Positions 11,373 through 25,442 of a stretch of DNA of 64,000 bases are shown here, piece by piece. The notes beneath the pieces are model-generated. The model ran no database searches. It was not told where the DNA came from and was given only the letters and a program-made list of their open reading frames with translations. The position numbers and the translations under genes are program-made. Each line of letters begins with the position of its first letter. Positions within the stretch are counted from its first letter, which is position 1. Source of the stretch: Tethya wilhelma (taxonomy: Eukaryota; Porifera; Demospongiae; Tethyida; Tethyidae); contig CAXIPT010000002.1 in assembly GCA_964030475.1 (NCBI GenBank), positions 13,567,169 through 13,631,168 of the forward strand, written 5' to 3'.

Positions 11373-13663
11373 CTGTAGTCTTTGAACTTCATTCTTCACC
11401 ATTTGCTCCGTATCCAGTACTGGCTGCATGCACCCCTGGAGACATCGCTGTAATCCCTCAGGGGAGGTGGTACGGTCCTCAGCACACTGGGCACTACAAC
11501 GGAATGCCTTCACCTGTACAATTGATGTATGTACAACACATTTGAATCTCACACACAAACACAACTCATGTGTAATCAAGTACAACTTTAATGCAACAAA
11601 TTGAACCACTGAACGACTTCCAAGCAAGTCAGCCTCTTCACATCACTCCAGTAGACTATATACCTCGTGGCCATTACCTCATACTTAGGCCCTTCCTTCC
11701 TATGATTAACCGATTACACAGACATTTAAATTTGAAATTAACTATATCATACTGCAAAAGATTAAAATTCAAATTTCAAGTAGCTACGCATTATTTTTAT
11801 ATTTCTTTTACGAAGACAGTTTGGACTCTGTTTCTTTTATGATGCAGCTAAGCAACTTTATATGCTAATTATGATGCAAGCCTCGCTGCTCTAGTGTAGC
11901 TTTTAGCTGTAAAAAAGAGCCAAAGTATGGGAGGGTCTAATTGTCGAATATGCTAAAAAAATTTCACCGTCTTAGGCTTTTTGTAGCTAGGCAGCAACTC
12001 TCACAAAAGCGATGCTATGGCAACATAGACTAACTATCCCTGCACCTACGTAGCAACTTTAAAGCTTGTCCCTTGAAAGGCTGTAAAGAAAACACCACTC
12101 CTATGGTTATCGATCGTGACCTCTAGTTGCTTAAGTACAGCTACAGCCACACCCGTTCAAGAGTTGCAACTCAAACTTTGTACTTTAGTAGAGAGGTACT
12201 TTACCTATTTGTGCAGGAAGTTCAGAGTTCAGTGCTTAGACGCTTTGTCTAAACAATAGTGCTAAAGTCATAGTACACAAATGTGTGTACTTCGCGTTTG
12301 GAAATTGAATTTTTTAGTACGCACAAGTATGTACTTCACAGGTAATCACTTCATGCATGTAATGAAAAGTGAAGAACTCACCAAGAATCTGCATGCTTTC
12401 AGGCCGCCCAAGTGATTTTGCATATCAAAGATTTTATAATATCGATCAGAGTATAGCAATACTGAAATAAAAAACACTAAGCCTATGGAGTAAGTTTTTT
12501 GGAGTAAGTTTTATGTCAGACTAAAATTCATTTGGTTTGAGAATACCAGCAGAAAAATTTGAGTAACTTTCTTCTTATGCAAGCTACTTCAAAATTTCAC
12601 ACCACCAAAATACACTCCTGCATTCTCCCTACTCTTTTTACAGTTTCCTACACCTTACCAGTCAATAGCTAGCTGCATGTCCCATAAGGAAAGTGTTGAC
12701 CATAAGAACACCGAATCATCTAGGAGTAGCTTGTGCTCTATTTAGAGTGGGAACTGACTAAAGTCGATCTGGTTTGAGAATGCCACTGGATAATGAGGTT
12801 CACAACATTCAATACTTTCTTGGTCACATGCTATATACATGGGTGACAATAGTTACTATTGCCACCTAAATGCATCACTACTGATGGGCCTCTGGTGTTA
12901 ACAACACTGTTAACACCACCTCAGCATCTTTTACATAGTGGTTTAGTCCAGAAGTAAACTGGTGGAGCTAAGTCCACCCTGTGGTTGCTTTATAGGCCTA
13001 ATTAGTAACTCAATCAGGGTTGTGTCCACAAGGATGAACTTACATATATGTTTTCAAGATTGACAAGCTAAGCACATAATTTGTCAGCTTACATTAGCCT
13101 GTACCCAGTGTGGCCTGGGTAGAGGCTAGCTAGCCTTAGTTTTTTCAAAAATGATAGGCAACAAGTATGTACAGTTGCGCATTTTCAACAGTCAGAAGTA
13201 GGTCAAAGAGAAATAGTCACAGCAAACAGTCCCAGGCATAATTTACTAGTACATGGGGCAACCAAACACTTCTCATCAAGACTCTTCTCATTAGGAACCT
13301 CTAGTCTCACAGACTCTCAGCAAAAAAATAGCCCGTTTTTTGCAGAGTCTGGCTAGTGAGATTATATGCTCAGGGTCCTTTAGCAAATGTACCACCACCC
13401 ATACCATTATCTTTCTGTTAAAGAATGCCAACCAGAACAACAAAGATGACAAGAAAAAAAAACTATAAGCACTCGTCTTGGAAGATATTAAAAGGATTCT
13501 TTGCCAAAATTATACATAATTTGCTTCTTGACTTAGCCAGGACGATTAAATCCAGAATACAAAAATATTTTACCTGTAAGGGTCTAATGCAGGCCTTTTC
13601 GGTCTTCTCCAAATTTTTTCTCAGCTCTTCTGTTAGTGCTGCTTCTGCCGCTTCTGCTGCCAT
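11373..13663 (-). CDS. FAM136A: FAM136A-like protein, exons 1-2 (partial)
   Basis: Exon 1 (13574-13663) starts at ATG, reads MAAEAAEAALTEELRKNLEK, and ends at RPLQ|GTAAAA. Exon 2 (11373-11513) follows in phase 0 with VKAFRCSAQC, AEDRTTSPEGLQRCLQGC and QPVLDTEQMVKNEVQRLQ before donor GTATCG. This matches the DUF842 family (human FAM136A), a small mitochondrial protein with four CX3C cysteine pairs. The first two pairs (CSAQC, CLQGC) are visible. The exon with the last two pairs was not found downstream, so the gene is incomplete as read. Intron 1 is about 2.06 kb, long for this window. Exon 1 lies head-to-head with the SLC25 gene, 516 bp away. Confidence 0.75.
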
Positions 13664-14178
13664 CCTGTTGCCAGCCCTAGCCCTGAACCACGTGGCCCAC
13701 GTGGTTGGGATTGAGATTACTAAGTAGTATACGGATCATCAACTAGCACACGGAAATAGTGTCACATGACGACACACCCCCGTCACACACCGGTAAAATC
13801 CCAGATAAATCCGGTAAAACGGGTTTGTTGACCTGCATGCACTCATCATGCGCGTCTCTATTTACAGCATTTATGATATAACACGCAAGCCTACTAGACA
13901 GATAGATCAGTTCAAGGACTACAAAACGGAGAAGGAGATCGAGAGCAGTGAACAGAGCTTGTATTATGGGTCATCAAGTACTACTGTTTTCACTTGGTGA
14001 CACTTATAGTAGTAGTAGTATTGTTTCTACAAATCAAGAAGATAACGACGAACATTTATAACTAGCAGCGTTTGGTTTGCTAACAAGTGTAATTTCTCAG
14101 CATAGGCTTCTACCCTTTTCGATGAAAGCGATCTACAGCACTGAAGACAATACTTAGTATCACGATAATCGAACAGCA
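13664..14178. promoter_or_regulatory. Shared upstream region of FAM136A and SLC25 genes
   Basis: The 515 bp between two divergent start codons contains no other ORF and is the presumed bidirectional promoter. It holds a cacgtggcccacgtgg palindromic stretch near 13689-13704 with two CACGTG E-boxes. No TATA box is obvious. Promoter role is inferred from layout only. Confidence 0.45.
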
Positions 14179-15406
14179 ATGAGTTTCGGACAAGAACTTG
14201 CCGTGAGCGGTCTAGCCGCAGGTCTTTCTCATGTCATACATCACCCTCTCTACACACTCAAGAGCCAAATGATGTTCTACGGCAAGGAGTTTTCATTCAA
14301 CAGATTTGTTGGTCAAATCAAAACCCAGAGGCTTGACTTTCTCTACAGAGGTACAGATGTACTAAAATTGTACTCATAATAATTCATTAGTTATTAAACA
14401 ATAAACATGATTTGACCATCATCTTGTACCCACACACACACTCACCACTCTCTCTCTCTCTTTCTAGGCTTGGTGTCCCGTTCATTCGGTATAATGCCTG
14501 AGAAAGCGTTCAAAATGCAAGCATGGGTCATGGTTGGTCGATTGATGGACAGATACGTTGATAACCATACCATCAGTAAATGGATGATGGCTGGAGTTGC
14601 AGCTGGTGCAGCCACCACCATTATTGGTAAGTAAACTCAGTATGTTGTGTAACTGAGTAGGATTCCCACAACAATGGTTGACTCACAGGGAATCACTACA
14701 GCAGTATTGAATGATTCCATCCCTTTGAACAATATTATATCCTGTGCATGTCCCAATTGGTTTATCCCCCATGTACATTCCACAGGTTGCCCTTCAGAAC
14801 GTATAATGGTGCTGGCCCAGATTCGCAAGCAAGGATTCTTCACTGTATTCCGGCAAGAAGGATTGTTTGGCTTATACGATGGATTTAGAGTAACATTGTA
14901 TCGCGACATCTACTTCAATGTCGTTCTCTTCTGTACTCGGGAGTTGATTGTGAGTGCCTATGAGAGGTACTATAAGATCGATGCCGACCCGTGGAGCAGA
15001 GTGGTGCTGGGTATTCCTGCCGGGTGCATCGCTTCCGTCATCTCATGTCCCTTTGATGTCGTCAAGACAAGGGTCCAGGGAAAAGAACTTGGTAAGTACA
15101 CTAGAAATTATGGCTACTGTTAATCTGCTTCAAACTACTTGTTGGGGGTGAAGTATTGCATGGGTAACATTGATTTTTTATGGTTGACTTATCTTTACTT
15201 TTATTACTTTCATGCATGCAGGCAGCGAAGTCTTACCCGCTTCTAGGATCATGTGGGACATAGTTCGCAATGAAGGTATTAGGAATCTGTGGAAGGGTCT
15301 GCTCCCTCGTTTAATCGCTGTCCCGTCAATGATGTCTGTTTTCTTCGTCATCAATGAAGAACTTGAAAAATTCTTTCTAGGAACCAATGGTCTACGGATG
15401 AATTAA
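14179..15406 (+). CDS. Mitochondrial carrier, SLC25 family
   Basis: Four exons (14179-14350, 14468-14626, 14786-15091, 15222-15406) join in frame to 273 residues, normal for a carrier. The three repeats each carry the family signature at the end of their first helix: HPLYTLKS, CPSERIMV and CPFDVVKTR. The third is a canonical PxDxxK. The first lacks the acidic residue (Tyr) and the second lacks the basic one (Met), so the matrix gate salt bridges are incomplete. That occurs in divergent carriers. The GLxxG-type boxes DFLYRGL, GLFGLYDGF and NLWKGLLPR follow. The protein should span the inner mitochondrial membrane six times. The substrate cannot be assigned by eye. Confidence 0.9.
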
Positions 15407-15925
15407 TCATTTTGTTTTTTGTCTCTTCTCATTTTCGAAATCAGGGAAAGAACTCTTAATTCTTCTACAACACCCAACTGTATGTTCTCCAAACTCAGTG
15501 TACATGTATTGTTCACCTCCATGCGAGTATAATGATGCTACGTGCCATGCATGCAATATGTTGTACTGAATATGTCTGTGCTGTCTATTTGTGTTGATTG
15601 TTGTATACGTACACAAGTATCATTCTGGCTGTTGTACCCTCTTGTGTAACATACTCTATTATGATCACTGTGTGATTGTACTGACTGGTATGTATAATTA
15701 TATCACTGTGTATTGCACACTGCCTGCAGTGTTTTATTATTTCAATGTTTGCCTGATCATATCATGCAACTTATTGTTTCTGTGGTATAACATTATTCTG
15801 CTACATGTCATGTCAATACACAAGAATTAAACATTACACTGGCATAATTGTATCATACTAGCTCTGATAATTATAATCACATTAGCATGAACTATATTTA
15901 TAAAGTCATTAAAAAATTTTTAACA
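15407..15925. other. Convergent 3' intergenic region
   Basis: This AT-rich stretch separates the 3' end of the SLC25 gene from the 3' end of EXOC4. It should contain both 3' UTRs. AATTAAA occurs near 15827. No other feature was seen. Confidence 0.5.
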
Positions 15926-17123
15926 TCACACTGTGTCCTGAGAGAAGACTGTATCGAGTTCATTGAGGTATTTCTTGAGCTTGTCGTCTGAGATTGGTGG
16001 TTGTGAGCTGCGGGCCAAGAGAGTGAAGGCATTACCATAGTCCCTCTGGGTGTACATCATTCCCTGCTCATTCAGCTGGTGAAGAATCTCCTGTACAATT
16101 AATACAACAAACAATGGTTTCTTGGGTAGTGGTAGCTACTATGAGAAAATGTCAACTGACAGCTATTGATTTCCTGGTAGTTCTATTTGGGTACAATAAA
16201 AATTGATTGCATGTGAAGTGATTCCCAGGAAATGGACACCACATACACAGTTCAGTGTTTGCAAACTATACTTCCTAAAACTTCTCATCAAGGATGCCGA
16301 GCTAAGAGGAGGACTCTCAACACACAGGAACATGTACACTACCAGCTGAGAATTTCTCACTTATTTCTCATTGTAGTAAACAGTCACCTGACTACACACC
16401 CTCAGAACACCCTCAGAACACCCCCTCTGTTACTATTGTAGTAAACAATGGAGACATGTGTCTTGGAGTGCTTGCACATTTTACTGCTATGAAAGCATGT
16501 GATGCAAGTTTCAATGGACACACAAAGCAAAGGGTATATACTATAAGCAACCACGATATTCCATTGTTAACAAGATATTTTATACTGTATAGACATGCAA
16601 AAGGCTGGGCTAGGATAATGTCTCACATCATGAGTTAGGTAGAGCATCTCAAAGTAGCGCCTCGCTCTGTCTAAGTCCTTCTCTCTAATGAGTGTGATCT
16701 TTGAAAGACATGACTGGAGCACTGAGATGTTGCGACACCTAGATGACAGAAGGAACATAGTCATAGACTATAATTTGGAAATGTATACACTTCATGAGGA
16801 AAGAGATGTCATTGCTATGTCCTGTGATACATTCAATATTACTTGTGATGAGTTAAAACTATACCGCCCCTTGTGTAATAGTACAGTAATTGCCTTTCGT
16901 CATGCTCACATTTTTTTGATTCCATTGTTATCAATAGTTCTGATATTCTGAGAGCTGGCTATGAATATGGATGCCACAAGATGACCAAGACCTTCAAAGA
17001 GATAGCGATACTTGTCCGGAGATAGGACAGCCACCATGACTTGATCAATGTCCTTCATGTCTTTGGCCAGTTGTTTCACAGCAGCTTCCTCTTCTACTCC
17101 TTCATGTTTGTGGACATAGTCAG

Positions 17124-17164
<41 letters not shown>

Positions 17165-20100
17165 ATAGAAAATAAGTACCTTTTGAACTGCAGGCAACAG
17201 ATAATAAAAACAATGAAACCTCACTTCAAGGTGAAGCATTATGATGGTGCTCTCAGCAAGAGTCTGAAAGTCAAATTGAATCTTTGAGAATTGCCTGTAG
17301 GGGAAAAAAACATCAGGTGAACTGCACATGTGACTTAGAAATATCAAAGGAGGACAGAGTTTGGCTATGATAGGCATACTGGGTCTAAAGCATTCAACAA
17401 CATGTGGCATCATACTACATACGCTAGAGTTGTGCTAATGAGGGAGTTCCCCAGGGTATTCCCCCCATTAAGTGGTTAAACCATTGGGAATCATTTTAAA
17501 TTGCTACACAACAAAACACAATCACTCTTTCATGTTTGCCTACAACAGCATCCTACAACTACACTCACTCTACGAGATCTAGATTAGTGTCTGGGTCGAG
17601 GTCGCTCAGAGGTGAGGTGACACGAGAAGAACCAGCGCCATCTGGCTCTTCAATTGTGGGTGATGTAATGCCTCCACTGGCATTCTGGTTGGGGAGATCC
17701 AGTACAACCAGTTTGAGCTGCGAACTAAACCAATCCTGTATCATATAAGGGAATAATGACAGGTTATGATAACTGTGCTTTTTAGTGGTGCCACTATTCA
17801 ATCTAGATCACCCCATGCAGGTGGCTTTGCACTCTAGAAGCCACTAGCCTAAGTGAAAGTAAACAGTAAACATCATTACCTAGGGGGAATAACTTGGGAA
17901 TGGATGAGGCTACCTAAATGATATAAACAGCTGTGAAAGCCTGTCATTAAGGTAGTATGGTTTCTGAAGAGTGCTGTGAGAGCAGAGCACCTGACCATTG
18001 GGACAGCTGGGAATTGAGGCTGTGAAGGTGTCTGTCTACTCACTAAGTGCATACATTTATGAAAATCCCTGTAGAATTTGGACTTACTGTACCTGACACA
18101 CATGGATACAATGATATACTTGCAGCATAATAGCCTTTCATATCCAGGCCTTCCTTGTGCTGCTAATTTTTAAACCTAAAAACTAAACACTGGGGAACAG
18201 GGTCTGGGAACAAGCCTACTTGCAGCTAGTGCATGCAAACACACTAGCTACAGTAGGACACAAACAAAGGATTGCAGCTGACTGCTATTCCTACTAGTAC
18301 AAACTGCATGAACTCACCATGCTTTCGTGAAGGATGGCTATTAGTCGGAGGTTCTCAGGGTTGAGGACCACATTGTAACTGGAGATGGGCTCTGACCCAA
18401 GGTTCTTGGTGAGAGTCTCTGACTCCTTGGCGTAGACACTCTGCATTCTCTCCTCCTCACCTCCACGAGACTTGGTGCCCTGACGGAGCTTCATCCAATT
18501 GGACAACGACCTAGCAACAGGAGAACCAACAAGTGACAGGGTCCTGGCATCACATGATCTACTCCAGCACACCTGATCATCCTGGTGATGTCCTCGTCCC
18601 TGGCCCACTTTGAACTGATCACAGACTCATGTCCCATTCCTGGCCCCGCCCCACCAGCTCCACTCCCTCCCTGACGTCCACCCACGTCATTAGTCACAGT
18701 TGTCAATTCTGTAAAAAAAAAAAAATGATGGGCAAAGAATTATTAAACACTACAAAAATGTCTTGTCAGCTGACACCATGTGACAACTTTGGTAATGAGG
18801 TGTTTCCTTCTACAGAATTCATACACTATACACTATACACTGTACACTGTACACTATACACTGTACATACAGAGGAGGGAATGGTACAGGAACAGGTGAT
18901 GCAGAAGTTATTCATAACAGGAAAAAGACCAATGAGATTCATTGATTACACCACTTCGTGCAATACCGGGACATCTAGTTGCCTAGCAATGATGGCTCTT
19001 CACATACAACAGGCTAGAGAGGTTACATATAATAATTGAGTAAGGTTACTATTCTGGTGCTAGACCCTCCCCCTGAAATGAAAAGTAAAAGAGGATCTAG
19101 GAAACAAAACAGGTATTCTTCGTGTGAAAATTTTAGGAGTTGTGTATCGTATAACCACACACCTAACACACACATCACACCACTGGTGGCACACCTTTAA
19201 ACAGCTGTTGAAGTGTATCTCTGTACACTTGCAACAAGTGACACAGGATTAGCAGGAATGAGGCTGAGTACATTGGTAGGTCGGTCATGAGCTGACGGAG
19301 CTCCTCCACTATCTGCCACACTGTGATCACACTCTGTGGAGAATCAGAGGCTAGCTGACATACAATACACACTGAGTACAAAACATTGCATGCATCTTGG
19401 TTTGTGCCATCTTTGAATCGATGGAGCAGAATCAAAAGCAGTATAAGTAAATCGTAAATTTGAAACAATCATGTATAATCCACCATATTGACAAGTAAAC
19501 ACTTACATTCAGCACACACTGCTTGGTTCCGGTCACCTTGAGAGTCTTGAGATCAGGAGCTAGAGTCTTGGCTGATTCAGCTTAAGAAAAGACAACATAT
19601 TACAGTTCAAATTAAACATGCCAAGGTAAGAAGCAACAATGGAGCTTACGTTTGGCAGAGTTCTGCATCTTTTCGATGTACTCAAACCTCACTCTCTCTA
19701 GGAAGGTTTCCTCCAGGAAGTCATGGAGGAAGTAATAGAGTCGACAGTGATCACTGGAAACAGGAAATGAGGTAAAGTAGTCACTTTAGAGAAAATATAC
19801 AATCTATTGTGCACCCATGTGTAATATTGTCAGGGGTAGATCCCAGACTGTTTACAAAGCTATAACCCTCATAGCACAAACACAGCTAACTTGACTCACT
19901 CTGGTTGTAGAGGAAGAGCTGCCTCTATCTCCAGTACAAAGTCCTTTACTACACTAAACACAACTACAAAGGAGAAAAAAGAACAATTTGTTCAGTCACA
20001 TGCATCGATACATTTGTTTATCATCATTGCAGAGTAAGGTAACACACACACACACACAACTACAAAAATGTCTTGTCAGCTGACACCATGTGACAACTTG

Positions 20101-21325
20101 GTAATGAGGTGTTTCCTTCTACAGAATTCATACACTATACACTATACACTATACACTGTACGTACAGAGGAGGGAATGGTACAGGAACAGGTGATGTAAC
20201 AAAGGTAGAAGTTATTCACAACAGGAAAAAGACCAATGAGATTCATTGATTACACCACTTCAGTGCAATACCGGGACATCTAGTTGCCTAGCAATGATGG
20301 CTTTTCACATACAACAGGCAAGAGAGGTTATGTATAATAATTGAGTAAGGTTATTATTCTGGTGCTAGACCCTCCCTGAAATGAAAAGTAAATGAGGATC
20401 TAGAAAAACAAAACAGGTATTCTTCGTGTGAAAATTTTAGGGGTTGTGTATCATATAACCACACACCTAATACACACATCACACCACTGGTGGCACACCT
20501 TTAAACAGCTGTTGAAGTGTATCTCTGTACACTTGCAACAAGTGACACAGGATTAGCAGGAATGAGGCTGAGTACATTGGTAGGTCGGTCATGAGCTGAC
20601 GGAGCTCCTCCACTATCTGCCACACTGTGATCACACTCTGTGGAGAACCAGAGGCTAGCTGACACACAATACACACTGAGTACAAAACATTGCATGCATC
20701 TTGGTTTGTGCCATCTTTGAATCGATGGAGCAGAATCAAAAGCAGTATAAGTAGATAGTAAATTTACGTATAATCCACCATGTTGACAAGTAAACACTTA
20801 CATTCAGCACACACTGCTTGGTTCCAGTCACCTTGAGAGTCTTGAGATCAGGAGCTAGAGTCTTGGCTGATTCAGCTAAAGAAAAGACCACATATTGCAG
20901 TTCAAATTAAACATGCCAAGGTAAGAAGCAACAATGGAGCTTACGTTTGGCAGAGTTCTGCATCTTTTCGATGTACTCAAACCTCACTCTCTCCAGGAAG
21001 TTTTCCTCCAGGAAGTCATGAAGGAAGTAATAGAGTCGACAGTGATCACTGGAAACAGGAAATGAGGTAAAGTAGTCACTTTAGAGAAAATATTGTGCAC
21101 CCATGTGTAATATTGTCAGGGGTAGATCCCAGACTGTTTACAAAGCTATAACCCTCATAACACAAACACAGCTAACTTGACTCACTCTGGTTGTAGAGGA
21201 AGAGCTGCCTCTATCTCCAGTACAAAGTCCTTTACTACACTAAACACAACTACAAAGGAGAAAAAAGAACAATTTGTTCAGTCACATGCATCGATACATC
21301 TGTTTATCATCATTGCAGAGTAAGA

Positions 21326-21375
<50 letters not shown>

Positions 21376-23095
21376 GTAAATGTACAAATAACACACTAGT
21401 GATATTCCGGTTGTGAGGTTTACAGACCAAATGCTGTGCTATTGAAGGTTGGTCTTCAGCAAAGTGTCTGTTGGTATGGACCACAGTGTCCACATCAAGG
21501 CCTCCCTCCACCAGCTCAATGTCCCTCTGCTCCTTCATGTAGGAGTGGACGCTGATGGCATGACGAGAGCTGTCAAAACGAAACAGAGGCTTCTTGGTCA
21601 CTCTGGTGATGGGCTTCCTCTTTGGAGAGAACAGTGCTTGGATATCACTGTGAGTGGTGTGTGAGTGACAGGGACAGCATGGCTGGAGGCTACTACTGGG
21701 AATACTAGCACAACAAACACTGACAACGAACAAACAAACAACTTATACAACTACAACAAACCTTGTTCCTGAGAAGGCTCCGAATCCAGCCATGCCGTCG
21801 TGGGGAGAACCCTCCTCATTAAAAGCTAAGTAGACCTCTAAAGCATTCTGGACCTAAGTACAGAAATAATGGACAGTTGGTGTAGGTATTGGGGACATCA
21901 GACACTGAACATCACATGCAGCTATAGTGGACATTGTCCCACGCACACAGCTACAACCTGGGCTTAAGTGTATAACTACTGGAAATCATGATTGACAAAC
22001 AATATTCATCAGTATGGGGGTCGACATCAAACAACAGCTGCATGATATGACAGTATCACTAACTCTGGTATGACCTAAGCTGATGTGTTGTCTAGCAACA
22101 GGAGGGAATATCTGGTGAAACAAAAGGAGGTGTGGTTAGTAGGTTGCCCATGCAGCAATGGGTCAAACAGGAATCATGTTTGAAGCATGTAAAAATTATT
22201 GGAAAAATCTTGAGATCTAGCTGGGGTTCAAACCCAGGTCTTTCAAATACATACTTGCATTGTTACCATGCTCTCCTAGCTTACCACTTGTTGAATGGCA
22301 GCCCACACATCCTCTACTTCATACAGCTGAATGGGATCTGAAACACAATGACATGGTATGGTCAATATTCAGGAAGGTGTGGCTACATAGGGTATGGTCA
22401 CATGTTGAAAACACCATGCATCAGGTGATATTTAATTTACCAATAATATAACCAAAATAACTGATATACACAACTCACCTCTCTTGTATAATCTCTTGGC
22501 CCTCTGTAGGTGTCCCAGCAACACACTGTGGGCCTGGACTACGTTCCTAAACTTCTCAAAACAGATGAGAAGTACCTTCTTAAGTAGTTTGGGTTGGTTC
22601 TCTCTCACAACCCCTCTCGGCCTCTGCCCACTGATGCCTGCCTCTTGATCAGACCTGGACACAGTGGTACACGATACAATGGCATTTTAAAACCAATACA
22701 GAATGTGAGCAAACAGAGTTTGCCAAGTGATGTCTATAGAAATGTCCCAATTTGATCTCAAACTATGTACAGAAAGCTGACATGTTAACGTGAACATCCT
22801 ACCTATAGTCTAGTATGGAAGGTGTTTGATTTCTTTGTAATGACAAGTGATATTTCACAGTTAGCACATGTGGTATAAAACTTACAGCAAGGTAACACCC
22901 TCCCTAAGACAGTGAGCACAAGGAGTTAACCCCAGACTAAATAGAGACTCATTTGAGCCAACCACAAGGTTTGCTTGAGCCATAGAAAGTTAAAGAGCGG
23001 AAAACTATAAAACAGCTTGATTCCTATTAGGCACAGCTCTTTAAAATATATACAATAGATATGAAAGACACATCAACATTGAACAAGCCAAACAG

Positions 23096-23126
<31 letters not shown>

Positions 23127-25394
23127 TAGAAAGGTCATTTGCATACACAATGTCATGCAATGTCGTGGTGCCAGTCACTGCAGGCCATAACAACATACTT
23201 ACTGTCGGGTTACTTGGACAGATGCTCTTTCGATAATGAGCAGAAACTCCCTCTCCATTCTGTCATGGATGGCCTATAGAATGCACACGTTGAATTAACT
23301 AAGTGGAACTGCACTATCAGTTACAATTGTGCGTACATACACTACAAATCACAATGAAGTGCATTATACAGCAGTACTCTTTCTATCAACAGAACTTACT
23401 ATATCTGCCATTAGTAGAGAAATTAGCTGATGCTATAACATCGGAATCACCCCTTGTTTACTTTACCTTACAGTAAGCAACACTACAGAAGGTACTTACA
23501 GTGAGGGCATCCTGCACCTTCCCTAGGATAGAGAGGCTCTCCACGAGGATGGCCATGAAGTGACTGCTGTCCTCCTCTGGGTTCACCCCTTCCTTCAGCT
23601 CCTCCACTACCTGGTCATCGTCTCGAGAGTAGGAGCTCATCTCTGGGAGGACACGGAAATAGGACAGTGATCGAGGTGGGGGTAAAATAGTAATGGCTAC
23701 ATCTTACTTGATGAGGACCGTGACATCCCTACTCTTGTTACTGCAGACAAGTGACAAGTATAAGGTAAGGGTCATCACATGAACTAATTGGTAATTAACG
23801 GTCAACACAATGGATGAGATTGTGCAGAGAAGAATGGCTCACTTACAAGTTGACTTCTTTGCAGAACTTGGAGATGCTTTACTCTCAGAGGAGCTGTGGG
23901 CTACAGCTGAAAAGAAACAAGAACATACAATCACATGAATTCATCATTGCAATTACAAAAGAAAAAGCCTGCTAACAATATGGTAGCCTCAGAACGAATG
24001 TCTCCCCTTGGTGTAAAGATCACTAGCAAAATACAGCAAGCATGCATCAGATCAGGGACCAAGGTTGACTTACACAATCGGGCTATATACAGTGCAGTAC
24101 TTACTAAGGTGTGGTGGTTGTGGTTTCTTGGCAGTAGCCTTGATATAGAGGTGACGATGAAGCTCATCTATCAATTCTTCATGGAAATTCTGATGAGAAA
24201 AAATTACAGGAATACAACTTAAGGAGGATCACAACATATTCTATTGGGTCGTGTAAAAATATTGATCCATTAACACATGTATAATAATTTTCTAATTTGC
24301 TTCATTGTCTTGCATGTAATTTCCTGTGCTGTGTCATGCAATACCTCGTACTTGGGGGACATAAAGCAATCAGGTACATCCATAATTTTACCTCTTTCTG
24401 TGAAATGAGCTCTTGTTTGAGGTCTTTCAATGCCTCCACACTGGAGAGCTCTCCATCCAGTCTAGCCACTGAAGGTAGTGAAACACCACAACAGAAAATC
24501 ACAACACAACTGTACAGCAACCCTCCCAGTACAACCATCAATGGGTAACAATGGCATACATTGTACACGTACACAGTCTTGTCAATAATAAGGTATACAC
24601 ATGGTATATACTATCACTTAAAAACGGTCATGTTTTACACATTTAATACTCACCTGTATTCTTGATCAGCTCAGTAGCATGGAGGTAGTACTTGCCCTGC
24701 CTGTACTTCAACAGCTGGTCGTGGACATTGCGCACATCCTCACTGCAACCAGATGAACACAAACTCTCAGCAACGATTCAATATGTAAATTGGTACCATT
24801 CAGTATCATAACTCACATGCTGTCAATCATTTGAAGCATCTGTTTATACTTGACATCTTCAAGCCAAAGCCTCTTCAGTTCATCTCTCTTACATCTCAAT
24901 AGAGACTTGCACGAAGTGAGACTGGCTTTAACACGACGGATCTGCTCCTTAGAATCTAATATTATGTGTATCAATAGTAGGAAGTGTGTGACGGTGTGTG
25001 TGTGTGTGTGTGTGTGTGACAGGGGAGTGTGTGATGGTGGGAGTGTGTGATGGTAGAAGTGTGTGATGGTAGAAGTGGGTATACTGTGTGATGTGGCTTG
25101 AGCTGGCATTGGAATACATAATATAATCATACCTCTGATTTTCCCATCAACTTCCTCAAAAGTCTTCAATGTGCCGTGGAGTTTCTCCCTGTGCTCTGCA
25201 CATGATATAGAAGAAGCAATGGAGCATTAGAGTTGCAACACACACTGCACCAGTGATTACACCATTCATGTTTACACTGATACTACAGATATCCTGAGGA
25301 ATTGATGCATCAACAATACAAGCACTTTGAAAGAACAAACAAGAACATTCCATTTTCATTTCATATTGCTACAGTGAGTCATTTTACAACACAG

Positions 25395-25442
<48 letters not shown>

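Noticed and set aside
13425..13727. 100-codon + strand frame with SVSAASAASAA
   Set aside because: Antisense to FAM136A exon 1, which is conserved on the minus strand.
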